64,000 nucleotides of DNA from Marinobacter sp. Arc7-DN-1 (GTDB lineage: Bacteria; Pseudomonadota; Gammaproteobacteria; Pseudomonadales; Oleiphilaceae), in assembly GCF_003441595.1 (NCBI RefSeq), contig NZ_CP031848.1, positions 1,798,001-1,862,000 on the forward strand. Reading direction: 5' to 3'. Positions 1-8,732 of this stretch are shown here, in pieces. The notes below the pieces were generated by a model. That model was not told the DNA's origin. It did not search any database and saw nothing but the letters and a program-made list of their open reading frames with translations. The stretch's first letter is position 1; each line of letters starts with the position of its first letter. A program made the position numbers and the translations under genes.

Positions 1-155
1 CGAAAGAGCAACTGATGGAACAGCTTTACAACCTTAATGACAACCCGAGTGAAAACGTTATCGAGGCCTATATCCGGAGGCTAAGGAAGCTGGTAGGCCC
101 CAAAACCATCTCAACACGGCGCGGCCAGGGGTATCTGTTCAACGATGTTTCATAG
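1..155 (+). CDS. OmpR-family response regulator, C-terminal end only
   Basis: The reading frame enters the window at base 3 and ends at the TAG at 153-155, leaving 50 residues. They carry the end of a winged-helix DNA-binding domain: a recognition-helix segment with EAYIRRLRKL, then the wing ending in RRGQGYLF. This ending is typical of the QseB/PmrA/PhoP group. The receiver domain lies outside the window. Its last 11 bases overlap the sensor kinase start, so the two are very probably translated together as a two-component system. It is a candidate, not proven, reader of the TTCAG-N6-TTCAG boxes in this window, because this subgroup binds tandem half-sites about 11 bp apart. Confidence 0.9.
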   Translation, partial: KEQLMEQLYNLNDNPSENVIEAYIRRLRKLVGPKTISTRRGQGYLFNDVS

Positions 156-1476
156 GAAACCAGCGTCAGTCAAGGGAACTCTGCTTGCCCTGCTATTGCC
201 GGCCAGCATTGGCCTGATGGTTCTTGCGTGGCTGGTGCACGGCTTGTTGCTGGAACGGATGTCCAGGGAATTCGTTGAAAGCAGGCTCAAGGACGAAGTC
301 GCGTTCCTTGTACACCAGATTCGCACGTCGAATGGTCGCGTGGATACGCTCCAGACCGGTGATTACTTCCAGGATGTCTTCCATCACGCCTTTGCCATAC
401 GGTCGCCCTCCGGGACAATCATTTCGCCCGAGGCCTGGGCGCCTCTTTTAACGCCCTTGATTGAGTCCGGCAATGACGGAACCCTTCGGGTGCACGACAC
501 AGAAATAGCTGACGCACCCTCGGATATCCTTGCCTATCGAAAATCCTTTCAGGTAGGCGAAACGCCTATCACTGTGATTGTCTCCGAAGATCTCGGCGCA
601 TTGAAACGCAGTCAGGCAGAACTGCATGCCTGGACTGCCATCGTCTCCGTTTTGCTGATACTGCTTCTGGTCGCCGTGATCTGGTTCGGCATTACCCTAT
701 CCATGCGCCCTGTTGTAACACTCAAGGCTGCACTAAAAAGGCTCCAGGATGGCAAAATTTCGCGTATTGACGTCCAGTCTCCCGAGGAGTTTCAGCCCCT
801 TGTGGAGCAGCTCAACCAGTTGCTCGACTCTTTGGATCAGCGACTGGAGCGCTCACGAGACGCCCTGGCAAACTTGTCCCACAGCGTTAAAACACCCATC
901 GCAGCTGTCCGGCAGATTCTGGACGACAAAAGCCACCCTCTAAACAACGATCTGAGGCACCAGATGGCAGCCCGGCTGAATGACATCGACAAACAGCTTG
1001 AAGCGGAAATGCGGCGCAGTCGTTTCGCCGGCCCGCAGGTTGGAAAAAGTGCGTACCCCTTGAAGCAGGCCCGGGATCTTCTTTGGATGCTAGGCCGTTT
1101 GTACCCGGAAAAATCCTTTGAGCTGTCCAGCGCCCTTCCCGAGGAAAGCCGCTGGCCGGTTGAAGAGCATGATTTGAACGAGATCCTGGGAAATTTGCTG
1201 GATAACGCGGGAAAATGGTCGAACGGTTACGTTGAACTTTCCTTATCACAAGACAACGGGTTAACTCGCATGGTCGTGACCGATGATGGCCCAGGAGTCA
1301 ACGAAAACGAAATGACCAGCCTGGGTCAGCGCGGGCTACGTCTGGACGAACAAACACCGGGGCACGGCCTTGGGCTCGCCATAGCGAGAGAAATCGTTGA
1401 GCGTTACGGTGGGCACGTTACCTTCTCAACAGCTTCTGGTGGTGGCTTGCAAGTGACTGTCGAGATTCCTAATTGA
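145..1476 (+). CDS. Sensor histidine kinase (PhoQ/QseC-like), partner of the upstream regulator
   Basis: This 443-residue inner-membrane kinase has two membrane segments (about 11-33 and 163-186) flanking a periplasmic sensor region of about 130 residues, then a HAMP-like linker. The phosphoacceptor is His246 in NLSHSVKTPIAAV, which resembles the PhoQ H-box. The ATPase domain has the N-box NLLDNAGKW (about 350), DDGPG (about 380) and GHGLGLAI (about 406). The start ATG overlaps the end of the response regulator by 11 bases. The signal sensed is unknown. The neighbouring copper genes make a metal signal plausible, but that is inference only. Confidence 0.93.
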   Translation: MFHRKPASVKGTLLALLLPASIGLMVLAWLVHGLLLERMSREFVESRLKDEVAFLVHQIRTSNGRVDTLQTGDYFQDVFHHAFAIRSPSGTIISPEAWAPLLTPLIESGNDGTLRVHDTEIADAPSDILAYRKSFQVGETPITVIVSEDLGALKRSQAELHAWTAIVSVLLILLLVAVIWFGITLSMRPVVTLKAALKRLQDGKISRIDVQSPEEFQPLVEQLNQLLDSLDQRLERSRDALANLSHSVKTPIAAVRQILDDKSHPLNNDLRHQMAARLNDIDKQLEAEMRRSRFAGPQVGKSAYPLKQARDLLWMLGRLYPEKSFELSSALPEESRWPVEEHDLNEILGNLLDNAGKWSNGYVELSLSQDNGLTRMVVTDDGPGVNENEMTSLGQRGLRLDEQTPGHGLGLAIAREIVERYGGHVTFSTASGGGLQVTVEIPN

Positions 1477-1509
1477 CCCTCTATCTGACGCTTTTAAAGG
1501 GTCGACGAA

Positions 1510-2880
1510 TTAGCCAGACGGGACACTGTATATGTATATGTGGCTAGCTCCCTGACTGTCACTCTCCTCATTAGCCAGAACGACCAATATCGATTCGTCT
1601 CCAGTTATCACGTATGAAAAATCGATCACAAAGGAATTAATCTCACGAATTGGAGTAATCGAGAACCCAGCGCCCGGCGAACTTCTATCCCAACTTGCGC
1701 TAACCATTACATCCGATCCTGAAGCGGACGTTAACCCTGCAAAAGCCCCCCTGCGCTTTCTCAGAAAGGTTATAACCTCCCCCTCCTCAGCCATAACCTT
1801 CCGGGGAATAGAAAGGTATTGTTCGTTGACGGAATAAGCGTAATCGGGAGTAGTAACGATTTTCCTCTCCTTTAATGGCATAGCGACCCTTGGCAAAGAA
1901 ACTCTACCCAACTCAAGCCTGGGGAAAGGCTTCCCACCGGGAGACTGCAGCTCAAGATAGCTTTCCGCGACACTGACCCTCGTAGCGTCGTCGATGGGGA
2001 AAACTGAAAAGATTTCTCTGTCAGAAAGCGACGAACTCTCTTCGCCAGCTCCGATCCCTGAACCCTTCACAGAGGCAACCATCAGTTTCCCGATGTCTCC
2101 GGCGAGCAATTCATATCGCTGGACATGCAACTGGTTATTAATAAACCTTATGGCAACATTCTCTGTTTTTTCAGTTTCTTCCCGCAGCTCCTCTCCAGAG
2201 ACCTCGAAAAGTTGAGAGTAGATCTTCGTGTATTGCCCCTTGCCTGAGATGTCCCGATCCTGCCCCCATACCACTGCAATCTCAGGATTCGGATCTGAGT
2301 CTGACTGGCCAATGGAAAGGTAAATCGCTTTCGAGTTTTTGATGTCTGATTGGAGTTTATCAATTACCTGTATGTTACCGTCCTTGAGTGACCCCAACGC
2401 CAGCGTTGCATTGGAAAGAAAAATCAGTCGGCTATCCGCACGGGCTGACCCAGGCAGCGCTTCAACCCTCTCTGGATTAAAACCTGCCGGCAACGGTAGA
2501 ATTCTCTGTGGAGAAGTACTGAAATCAGTGACTGAAGTTGCCTGTTCCGCCTGATCAACAAACGTTGAAAGCAAGTATTTCTGTGAGTCAGCGGATTTAA
2601 TGGAGATCGCAATTTTATCATTTACTTCAAGAACTTCCAGAACAAGCCCTTCATCGGAAAATCCGGAACGACCGAAATTAACATCAAACCCCCTAACACT
2701 AAGGCGCCCCAACAGCGCCAGGAATTCTGTATCTTTATCCAGATCCGGCACATTCGAAACAACACTAATGGCTTTTTTTCCAGTCCATTCCGACAGTGAA
2801 TCCAGAGGAAGGTCGTAGCCCTCGGCCAGGGCATTCGGCAACACGAATAAAAAGACAAGAAAGGCCAGAACTCGTTTCAC
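1510..2880 (-). CDS. Secreted beta-rich protein of unknown function, member 1 of a duplicated family
   Basis: I do not recognise this 456-residue protein. It starts with a clear signal peptide (MKRVLAFLVFLFVLPNALAEG), so it should be periplasmic or exported. The rest is rich in beta-type alternation, with stretches such as IAVVWGQDRD and a C-terminal IYIYSVPSG that recall propeller/VCBS-like blades. It lies directly downstream of a porin, separated by a terminator-like hairpin. By eye it resembles the 528-residue protein at 24956-26542, which also lies directly downstream of a porin. The shared feature is a central part with alternating LPG..., SDG/KDG and acidic-aromatic blocks, and both end in a short Y-x-(V/L)-P motif. 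Confidence 0.8.
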   Translation of the reverse strand: MKRVLAFLVFLFVLPNALAEGYDLPLDSLSEWTGKKAISVVSNVPDLDKDTEFLALLGRLSVRGFDVNFGRSGFSDEGLVLEVLEVNDKIAISIKSADSQKYLLSTFVDQAEQATSVTDFSTSPQRILPLPAGFNPERVEALPGSARADSRLIFLSNATLALGSLKDGNIQVIDKLQSDIKNSKAIYLSIGQSDSDPNPEIAVVWGQDRDISGKGQYTKIYSQLFEVSGEELREETEKTENVAIRFINNQLHVQRYELLAGDIGKLMVASVKGSGIGAGEESSSLSDREIFSVFPIDDATRVSVAESYLELQSPGGKPFPRLELGRVSLPRVAMPLKERKIVTTPDYAYSVNEQYLSIPRKVMAEEGEVITFLRKRRGAFAGLTSASGSDVMVSASWDRSSPGAGFSITPIREINSFVIDFSYVITGDESILVVLANEESDSQGASHIYIYSVPSG

Positions 2881-2890
2881 AATATGCCCC

Positions 2891-2931
2891 TTAAAAAGAA
2901 ATTGAGGCCGCCGGTTACGGCGGGCCTCAAT
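2891..2931 (-). terminator. Hairpin with U-tract between porin and secreted-protein genes
   Basis: Bases 2901-2931 form a stem of 13 pairs with one bulge and a GTTA loop. On the minus strand it is followed at 2900-2891 by TTCTTTTTAA. It lies after the porin stop and 10 bases before the next start region. It may act as a partial terminator that lowers expression of the second gene, since no separate promoter is evident. Confidence 0.75.
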
Positions 2932-2965
2932 CGTTTTGCGATAAATTGAAAAACCTCTCTAGCTT

Positions 2966-4426
2966 TTAGTAATTCCAGTTAAGCTCGAGCATTGCAACAT
3001 ACCCCGCATCGTCTGCACCGGTCGCATCTTCAACGCCCTTACCCGGCAGGAAGCTGGAAAGCACCAGTCTTGGAGCAAAGTACTCATTGGCCTGGTATTT
3101 CACGGCTAAATCCAGCTCGGTACCCGCGAAACTGTCCACCGACCCACTGGCCGTGCTAAGCGATTCAAGCCCCCCGGTCTGTTGGAACCACATCGGGAAG
3201 ATCTGTGCCTGGTAGGACAGCTTCGGCGAGATTGCCGCAAGGTTACCGGAGCTTCCGAACGACAGCATGATCTGTCCCGGGTTGTTACCGGTACCCGCGT
3301 TGGATATACCACCGTAACCCGCTCCTCCAGGACCGGCCTGATCAAGGGCCACACCAAAGAGACCCGAAGCAATAGCCCGGTTGGAGTTAGGCTGCCAGCC
3401 CATGAACTGGCCATCGATACCGATCAGCGGCGAATACCGGCCAATATCGGTTATCCCCAGCCAGCCTTCTACGTCGTTGTCGGTTGGATCGTCATCACCG
3501 CTCGCCACCCGGAGTGCGATAAAGGGGTTGAACGCCTCACTCACCGGGTATTCGACGCTCGCGTAGCCCGCATAGGCGCTGATGTCATTGTCGGAATTAT
3601 CAACCACTGTGCCATTCTCAAGCGTGGATGACCCGCCATTGAAACTTCCCGTTACCCCAAGCACTTCGGCGCGGATTTTCAGGGCTCCGATATTGCCAAT
3701 GTACTCCACACCGAAATAGGTCGCCACGGCGTTCTGCTGCTGATTATCACTAAACGTCAGGATTGGAGAGATTCGACTGCCGCCCCCCAGATCGATATCA
3801 AACTTCGAGGCATAGACATCCCAGTCCTCCTGCCCGTTGACCTGAGCTATGGTGGGCGAACCCGACCGCGAGATCAACCCATCGTTGATTGGCATCCAGT
3901 AAATGTCGTAACCGCCCCACGAGGTCTTTCCCATGGCGCCGAACAAGGGATGGTCGTCGCCGTACAGCAGCCCCCCGGAGGCCAGATCGATATTTTTGAA
4001 GGTCCAGCCGCCCTGAACGGTGAAGGCCGGATCAAAGGTATAGGTAAAGTAAGCCTGCTCCAGGCCAAACCGCTCACCACGGAATGCACGGTCAACGGAG
4101 TTGGCGTCCAGGGCAAAGTCGTTTTCAAGGAGTATCTTCCCGGTCCAGTTCTTACCGGTGGCGACAACACCAAGCCTCACTTCCGCCCTGACGTGCTCAT
4201 CGCCCACCTGAACTGCACCGGCAGACGTTCCCGTGGCACCATCATCAAGACTGCTGTCCAAATCAAAGTTGGAAAAGTAAGTTGGCTGAAACTTGCCCTG
4301 GGTGATTATGTCCAGTTTCACGCCCGATGCTGTGGGCACCTCCAAAGCCATGGCAGCGGGAACCCCATTTACGGCAAGCAACGCGCCCAAGCACCCCTGA
4401 CCGATGCGTTTTCCTGTTATTTTCAT
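2966..4426 (-). CDS. Outer-membrane porin-like beta-barrel
   Basis: This 486-residue protein has a signal peptide (about 1-27, ending in AMA) and then long amphipathic strands rich in aromatic and glycine residues. It ends in a C-terminal aromatic residue (ELNWNY) as expected for BAM-dependent insertion. The chosen ATG has GGAGG at a good distance. A TTCAG-N6-TTCAG box lies 97 bases upstream of the start, and the secreted protein gene at 1510-2880 follows in the same direction. The substrate is unknown. A barrel of this length fits a diffusion channel of the DUF1302/alginate-export or phosphate-selective type, but I cannot assign a family with certainty. Confidence 0.82.
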   Translation of the reverse strand: MKITGKRIGQGCLGALLAVNGVPAAMALEVPTASGVKLDIITQGKFQPTYFSNFDLDSSLDDGATGTSAGAVQVGDEHVRAEVRLGVVATGKNWTGKILLENDFALDANSVDRAFRGERFGLEQAYFTYTFDPAFTVQGGWTFKNIDLASGGLLYGDDHPLFGAMGKTSWGGYDIYWMPINDGLISRSGSPTIAQVNGQEDWDVYASKFDIDLGGGSRISPILTFSDNQQQNAVATYFGVEYIGNIGALKIRAEVLGVTGSFNGGSSTLENGTVVDNSDNDISAYAGYASVEYPVSEAFNPFIALRVASGDDDPTDNDVEGWLGITDIGRYSPLIGIDGQFMGWQPNSNRAIASGLFGVALDQAGPGGAGYGGISNAGTGNNPGQIMLSFGSSGNLAAISPKLSYQAQIFPMWFQQTGGLESLSTASGSVDSFAGTELDLAVKYQANEYFAPRLVLSSFLPGKGVEDATGADDAGYVAMLELNWNY

Positions 4427-4523
4427 TGTTCCTCCGACGTCTCTATATGAGATTTTTGTTATCTGGTAACGGCCGAATTCTCCAGCCTGTCAGAGGTATA
4501 GCAAAGAAAGCTCAAACTGTAAA

Positions 4524-4539
4524 CTGAAACAGACCTGAA
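4524..4539 (-). promoter_or_regulatory. TTCAG-N6-TTCAG box upstream of porin 1
   Basis: The plus strand shows CTGAA at 4524 and again at 4535, an exact 11-base period; on the minus strand it reads TTCAG-N6-TTCAG facing the porin at 2966-4426. The divergent ATP-grasp gene starts at 4658, but the orientation seen at the other boxes favours the porin. Confidence 0.7.
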
Positions 4540-4657
4540 AACCGTTGTCTGGCATCTGTTTGACGAGGATTAATGCCGACACTATAGTCCAGACCGTTTA
4601 TGATAACTGACACCCGCTTCCACACGCCGAACAACCCACCTCAGCTACGGGCTCCAG

Positions 4658-5950
4658 ATGCAAGACTCGACCCACGGTTACCAACGGACGGCCAATACCC
4701 ACGCGGATCGACTTAACCAACAGTGCTACTGCGTCACTCTCGACCGCAAAGCCCTCGACAAAAGCCTGCTGACTCAGTTGGCGGACGCTGGAAACGAACC
4801 ATCCACGGTCTCCGAACTCCACCATCTTTTTTCAAACACACCGGTTTTCGTCCCCCGGGCCGACATAGCGACGATGGAACGGATCGTTCAGGCGATCGAA
4901 TCAGCCACCGAACTTCCGTCGTACCTTGAGCGTGTACTGTCCTGGGCACCGGAAATCGCACGCTTCGATCCCGGCCCCATAGGGGCGTTCATGGGCTATG
5001 ACTTTCATCTGGGCCCCGACGGCCCCCGGCTGATCGAGATCAACACCAATGCCGGCGGCGCGTTTCTGAACGTTGTGCTGGCGAGGGCCCAGCACCGATG
5101 CTGTGACCCATCTCAACCGACCGCCGTAACCCATCGGGCGCTCGATGGGTTCGAGGACGCGGTGTTCACAATGTTCAGCCGGGAGTGGCAAAGACAGCAT
5201 GCCAATTCCGTACCCAGCCGCCTGGCCATTGTAGATGATGCCCCGAAGACCCAGTTTATGTTCCCCGAGTTCCGGTTGGCCCAACAGCTTCTCCAGGCGA
5301 AAGGAATTGAGACGTTGATACTCGATCCCTCGGAGCTTGAGTATGCCAGCGGCACGTTGACAGCCTGTGGCAGGCCCATTGACATGGTGTACAACCGGCT
5401 GGTGGATTTCGCACTGGACGCCCCGTCCCATGCGACGCTCAGGCATGCGTATCTGGACGGCGCGGCGGTGGTAACGCCCAACCCCCATGTGCACGCCGTG
5501 CTGGCTGACAAGCGAAACCTGACCCTGCTATCCGCTCCCCAGTCGCTACGGGACTGGGGGCTAAATGAGGCGGATGCAGACTATCTGGAGAGGGCCGTGC
5601 CGAGAACCAGGCAGGTTTCGAGGAATGACGCGGCTGAGTTGTGGAGTGCCAGGCGCCAACTGTTCTTCAAGCCGGTTGCGGGCCATGGCAGCAAGGGCGT
5701 CTACCGGGGCGACAAAGTGACCCGGCGCGTTTTCGAAAACATTCTGAATGGCGGTTATATCGCACAGGACCTGGTTCCCGCAGGAGAACGAACCCTGAGA
5801 ATTGACGATGCCGTGGCCACCAGAAAAGTCGACATTCGCCTGTACACATACGCTGGCAAAAGTCTGCTTGCCGCTGCACGTATATATCAGGGTCAGACAA
5901 CCAACTTCCGCACGCCCGGAGGTGGGTTCGCGCCGGTCTTTCAGGTGTGA
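4658..5950 (+). CDS. ATP-grasp-like protein of unknown substrate
   Basis: The 430-residue cytosolic protein has features of an ATP-grasp ligase. These are a nucleotide-lysine region with FFKPVAGHGSKGVYRG (about 338-353), an acidic metal-binding motif RLIEINTNAGGAF (about 125-137), and a C-terminal VDIRLYTYAGK segment. The order, with the IEINTN block before the glycine-rich lysine block, suggests a circularly permuted arrangement like glutathionylspermidine-synthase-related proteins. It stands alone between the porin locus and a convergent copper ATPase. The substrates cannot be read from sequence. The start is the first ATG in frame and has no strong ribosome site, so the true start could be slightly downstream. 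Confidence 0.7.
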   Translation: MQDSTHGYQRTANTHADRLNQQCYCVTLDRKALDKSLLTQLADAGNEPSTVSELHHLFSNTPVFVPRADIATMERIVQAIESATELPSYLERVLSWAPEIARFDPGPIGAFMGYDFHLGPDGPRLIEINTNAGGAFLNVVLARAQHRCCDPSQPTAVTHRALDGFEDAVFTMFSREWQRQHANSVPSRLAIVDDAPKTQFMFPEFRLAQQLLQAKGIETLILDPSELEYASGTLTACGRPIDMVYNRLVDFALDAPSHATLRHAYLDGAAVVTPNPHVHAVLADKRNLTLLSAPQSLRDWGLNEADADYLERAVPRTRQVSRNDAAELWSARRQLFFKPVAGHGSKGVYRGDKVTRRVFENILNGGYIAQDLVPAGERTLRIDDAVATRKVDIRLYTYAGKSLLAAARIYQGQTTNFRTPGGGFAPVFQV

Positions 5951-5992
5951 AGATTACCTCTCAGTCAGTCTTCACCCAGTGAGAATAAGGTT

Positions 5993-6012
5993 GGGGGGCT
6001 TTTCAGCCCCCC
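5993..6012. terminator. Hairpin between convergent ATP-grasp and copper ATPase genes
   Basis: A perfect 8-pair GC-rich stem (GGGGGGCT/AGCCCCCC) with a TTTC loop sits 42 bases after the ATP-grasp stop, and its right arm touches the ATPase stop codon. On the plus strand it is followed by TAGATTTTC, so it can serve the plus-strand gene and possibly both. Confidence 0.65.
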
Positions 6013-8438
6013 TAGATTTTCTCGCGACGCAGACGCAGGGAGTTCATCACCACTGACAAAGAAGACGCACTCATTGCGAACGCCGCAAAGATAGGTCCTA
6101 TCAGAATGCCAAAGAATGGATAGAGCACGCCCGCCGCTATCGGCACGCCCGCACCATTATAGATCAACGCGAAAAACAGGTTCTGTTTGATATTGCGCAT
6201 CGTCGCCCGGGACAGCCGTCTGGCGCGGACAATACCGTCGAGGTTGCCCTTGACCAGGGTAAAGCCTGCGCTCTCAATGGCGACATCCGCGCCGGTTCCC
6301 ATCGCAATACCGACATCGGCCTGGGCCAGGGCAGGCGCGTCATTGACCCCATCCCCTGCCATCGCCACCTTGCGTCCCTGGCTCTGAAGCTCGCGAATGA
6401 TACTGGCCTTATCTTCTGGCAGCACGTCGGCGCGAATCTCATCAATACCGAGTTTGCCCGCCACTGCCTTAGCTGTGCGCTCATTGTCACCCGTTGCCAT
6501 GATGACGCGGAATCCCGCGGCATGTAGCGCCCTCAGCGCGGCCGGCGTTGTTTCCTTGACGGGGTCGGCAACGCTTACAAGGCCCGCAACGGCGCCCTCA
6601 AGCACCACAAACATAACCGTTTCACCCTCGTCGCGCCTGGCATTGGCAACCTCCATCAGATGGCCGCCGTCCAGCCCCAGTTCCTCCAGCAGCCTGGCAT
6701 TGCCCAGTGCCACCGGCTTGCCATCAACAACCCCTTTAACCCCTTTGCCCGTGACCGCTTCAAAGTCGTCGGCCTTGCCGAGTGTCACGTTGCGTGCCTC
6801 AGCACCGGCAACAATGGCTTCGGCAAGCGGGTGCTCCGACCCCTTCTCCAGCGTGGCCGCCAGCCTCAGGACTTCGGTCTCGTCATGATTCGATTCCGGC
6901 AGCACGGCCACCAGCTTTGGCTTGCCTTCTGTCAGGGTGCCGGTTTTATCGACAATCAGGGTGTCCACCTTGGCAAAACGCTCCAGGGCTTCGGCGTTCT
7001 TGATCAGCACACCCACCTGGGCGCCTCGCCCCGTCGCTGTCATGATCGACATGGGTGTGGCCAGCCCCAGTGCGCAGGGACAGGCAATGATGAGAACCGC
7101 CACGGCGGACACGAGCGCGTAAGACAGAGCCGGCGCCGGCCCCCAGATGGCCCACGCCACGAAGGACAGGGCCGCCACGGCAATCACGGCCGGCACGAAC
7201 TTGCCGGCCACCATATCGGCAAACTTCTGGATAGGCGCCCGACTGCGCTGGGCATTGGCGACCATTTCGACGATCTGGCTGAGCATGGTATCCGCCCCCA
7301 CCCGGGTCGCCTCCATAACCAGACTCCCGGTACCGTTGATGGTGGCCCCGGTTACCTTGTCACCGTCGACCTTCTCCACCGGAACCGGTTCGCCGGAAAT
7401 CATTGATTCATCGATGGATGAGCGACCTTCAACAACCACGCCATCCACCGGCACCTTGTCACCGGGGCGCACCCGCAAATGATCACCGACCTTCACATCC
7501 TCCAGAGCGACCTCTTCCTCGGTGCCATCGGGCCGGATCACGCGCGCCGTTTTCGCGGCCATATCCAGCAGCGCCCGAATGGCTTTGCCGGTGCCCTCAC
7601 GAGCCTTCAGCTCCATCACCTGGCCCAGCAGGACCAGCGTGACAATAACGGCTGCCGCCTCAAAATAAACGCCAACGTTACCCTCGGAGTCCCGGAAGCC
7701 TTCCGGGAAGATCCCTGGCAGGAGCACCGCCACGATGCTGAAGATGTAGGCCGCCCCGACCCCCATGCCAATCAGGCTGAACATGTTCAGGTTCATTGTG
7801 CGAAACGAGTTGTAGCCCCGGACAAAAAAGGGCCAGCCGGACCAGAGAATCACGGGCGTGGCGATCACGAGCTCAATCCAGAGCGAGACCCGCTCACCAA
7901 AGAATTCGCGAACGGCCATGATGCCAACATAGGGGGTCATGGTCAGAATCAGCAGGGGGACCGTAAAGACCAGGGCAACCCAGAAACGGCGGGAGAAGTC
8001 CACCAGCTCCGGGTTGGGGCCCTCATCGTCAACGGCGGCGGACTCCGTTTCCAGCCCCATGCCACAGATAGGACAGGCGCCGGGCTTGGTCTGGCGCACC
8101 TGAGGGTGCATGGGACAGGTGTAGACCACACCCGAATATCCAGGCGGCACGCGATCATATTTCCGGTCATCGCCTGACGGTTTTTCATGCTCTCCGGAAC
8201 ACTGGTGCGAATGACCGGAATGATGGTGCGAATGACCGGAATGATGGTGCGAATGACCGGAATGGGAGCTCGTTCCGGCCTGCTCCATAGGCACAAGGTG
8301 CATTCCGCATTTGGGGCAGTCTCCCGGCTCGTCGGATACCACCTCCGGATGCATCGGGCAGGTATACTTCCCCCCTGCTTCTCCGGCTACAGTATTCTCG
8401 TCATTCTCGTCACGAGCGCTATTATGTTTTGCAGACAT
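6012..8438 (-). CDS. copA: Copper-exporting P1B-type ATPase with two N-terminal CPMHP domains and a His repeat
   Basis: The 808-residue protein pumps Cu(I) out of the cytosol. It has the transmembrane CPC motif at about 453-455 ([13 protein letters not shown]), the phosphorylated aspartate in [11 protein letters not shown], an [10 protein letters not shown] motif and [12 protein letters not shown]. Instead of CxxC HMA domains, the N-terminus has two zinc-ribbon-like metal domains of the YTCPMHP...CPxCGM type (about 25-50 and 106-131), with three copies of a His-Ser-Gly repeat between them. The ATG at 8438 is chosen because a TTCAG box lies at 8543-8558, inside any longer reading frame. It is transcribed from that box and ends at the hairpin at 5993-6012. 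Confidence 0.92.
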   Translation of the reverse strand: MSAKHNSARDENDENTVAGEAGGKYTCPMHPEVVSDEPGDCPKCGMHLVPMEQAGTSSHSGHSHHHSGHSHHHSGHSHQCSGEHEKPSGDDRKYDRVPPGYSGVVYTCPMHPQVRQTKPGACPICGMGLETESAAVDDEGPNPELVDFSRRFWVALVFTVPLLILTMTPYVGIMAVREFFGERVSLWIELVIATPVILWSGWPFFVRGYNSFRTMNLNMFSLIGMGVGAAYIFSIVAVLLPGIFPEGFRDSEGNVGVYFEAAAVIVTLVLLGQVMELKAREGTGKAIRALLDMAAKTARVIRPDGTEEEVALEDVKVGDHLRVRPGDKVPVDGVVVEGRSSIDESMISGEPVPVEKVDGDKVTGATINGTGSLVMEATRVGADTMLSQIVEMVANAQRSRAPIQKFADMVAGKFVPAVIAVAALSFVAWAIWGPAPALSYALVSAVAVLIIACPCALGLATPMSIMTATGRGAQVGVLIKNAEALERFAKVDTLIVDKTGTLTEGKPKLVAVLPESNHDETEVLRLAATLEKGSEHPLAEAIVAGAEARNVTLGKADDFEAVTGKGVKGVVDGKPVALGNARLLEELGLDGGHLMEVANARRDEGETVMFVVLEGAVAGLVSVADPVKETTPAALRALHAAGFRVIMATGDNERTAKAVAGKLGIDEIRADVLPEDKASIIRELQSQGRKVAMAGDGVNDAPALAQADVGIAMGTGADVAIESAGFTLVKGNLDGIVRARRLSRATMRNIKQNLFFALIYNGAGVPIAAGVLYPFFGILIGPIFAAFAMSASSLSVVMNSLRLRREKI
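8203..8264 (-). repeat. In-frame 21-bp tandem repeat encoding His-rich linker
   Basis: Nearly three exact copies of a 21-base unit encode HSGHSHH repeats between the two CPMHP domains of the copper ATPase. Copy number could change by slippage and alter metal-buffering capacity without shifting the frame. Confidence 0.9.
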
Positions 8439-8542
8439 CGTCCGTTCATCCTTTCGTTTGTTCCAGGCCAGCCACACAGTGTTCGACCTGGCTCCCGGTA
8501 ATGGAATTGCCGCATGATGGTTTATCATCCCACTACACCAGA

Positions 8543-8558
8543 CTGAACTGAATCTGAA
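8543..8558 (-). promoter_or_regulatory. TTCAG-N6-TTCAG box upstream of copper ATPase
   Basis: CTGAA occurs at 8543 and 8554 on the plus strand, with a third overlapping copy at 8548. Facing the ATPase it reads TTCAG-N6-TTCAG, 104 bases before the start at 8438. Confidence 0.75.
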
Positions 8559-8641
8559 AAGGACTTTAGCGCCATTTCTTTTTTGACTGGCATCAACTTT
8601 TCGCAACTGCCAGTGCACCAAGATACATATTCACAGGGATG

Positions 8642-8671
8642 TTCAGTTGAAATTCAGCCTTTGCCTATACT
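8642..8671 (+). promoter_or_regulatory. TTCAG-N6-TTCAG box and -10 for the GAPDH gene
   Basis: TTCAG lies at 8642 and 8653, followed 8 bases after the box by TATACT (8666-8671), a good -10. The box thus covers the -35 position, as expected for an activator of the OmpR family replacing a weak -35. The GAPDH ATG lies 61 bases after the -10. It is divergent from, and close to, the copper ATPase box at 8543-8558. Confidence 0.75.
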
Positions 8672-8732
8672 GTGGTTACACTGGGGATTTGGCAGGATCG
8701 TTCACTCTTTTTCAGGAAACCGGGGGGCAAAT

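Noticed and set aside
6660..7406. Long open frames antisense to the copper ATPase
   Set aside because: They follow from the GC-rich codon pattern of the ATPase; they have no family motif and no ribosome site.
8203..8264. Tandem 21-base units as a CRISPR array
   Set aside because: The units are directly adjacent without spacers and lie in frame in the copper ATPase.
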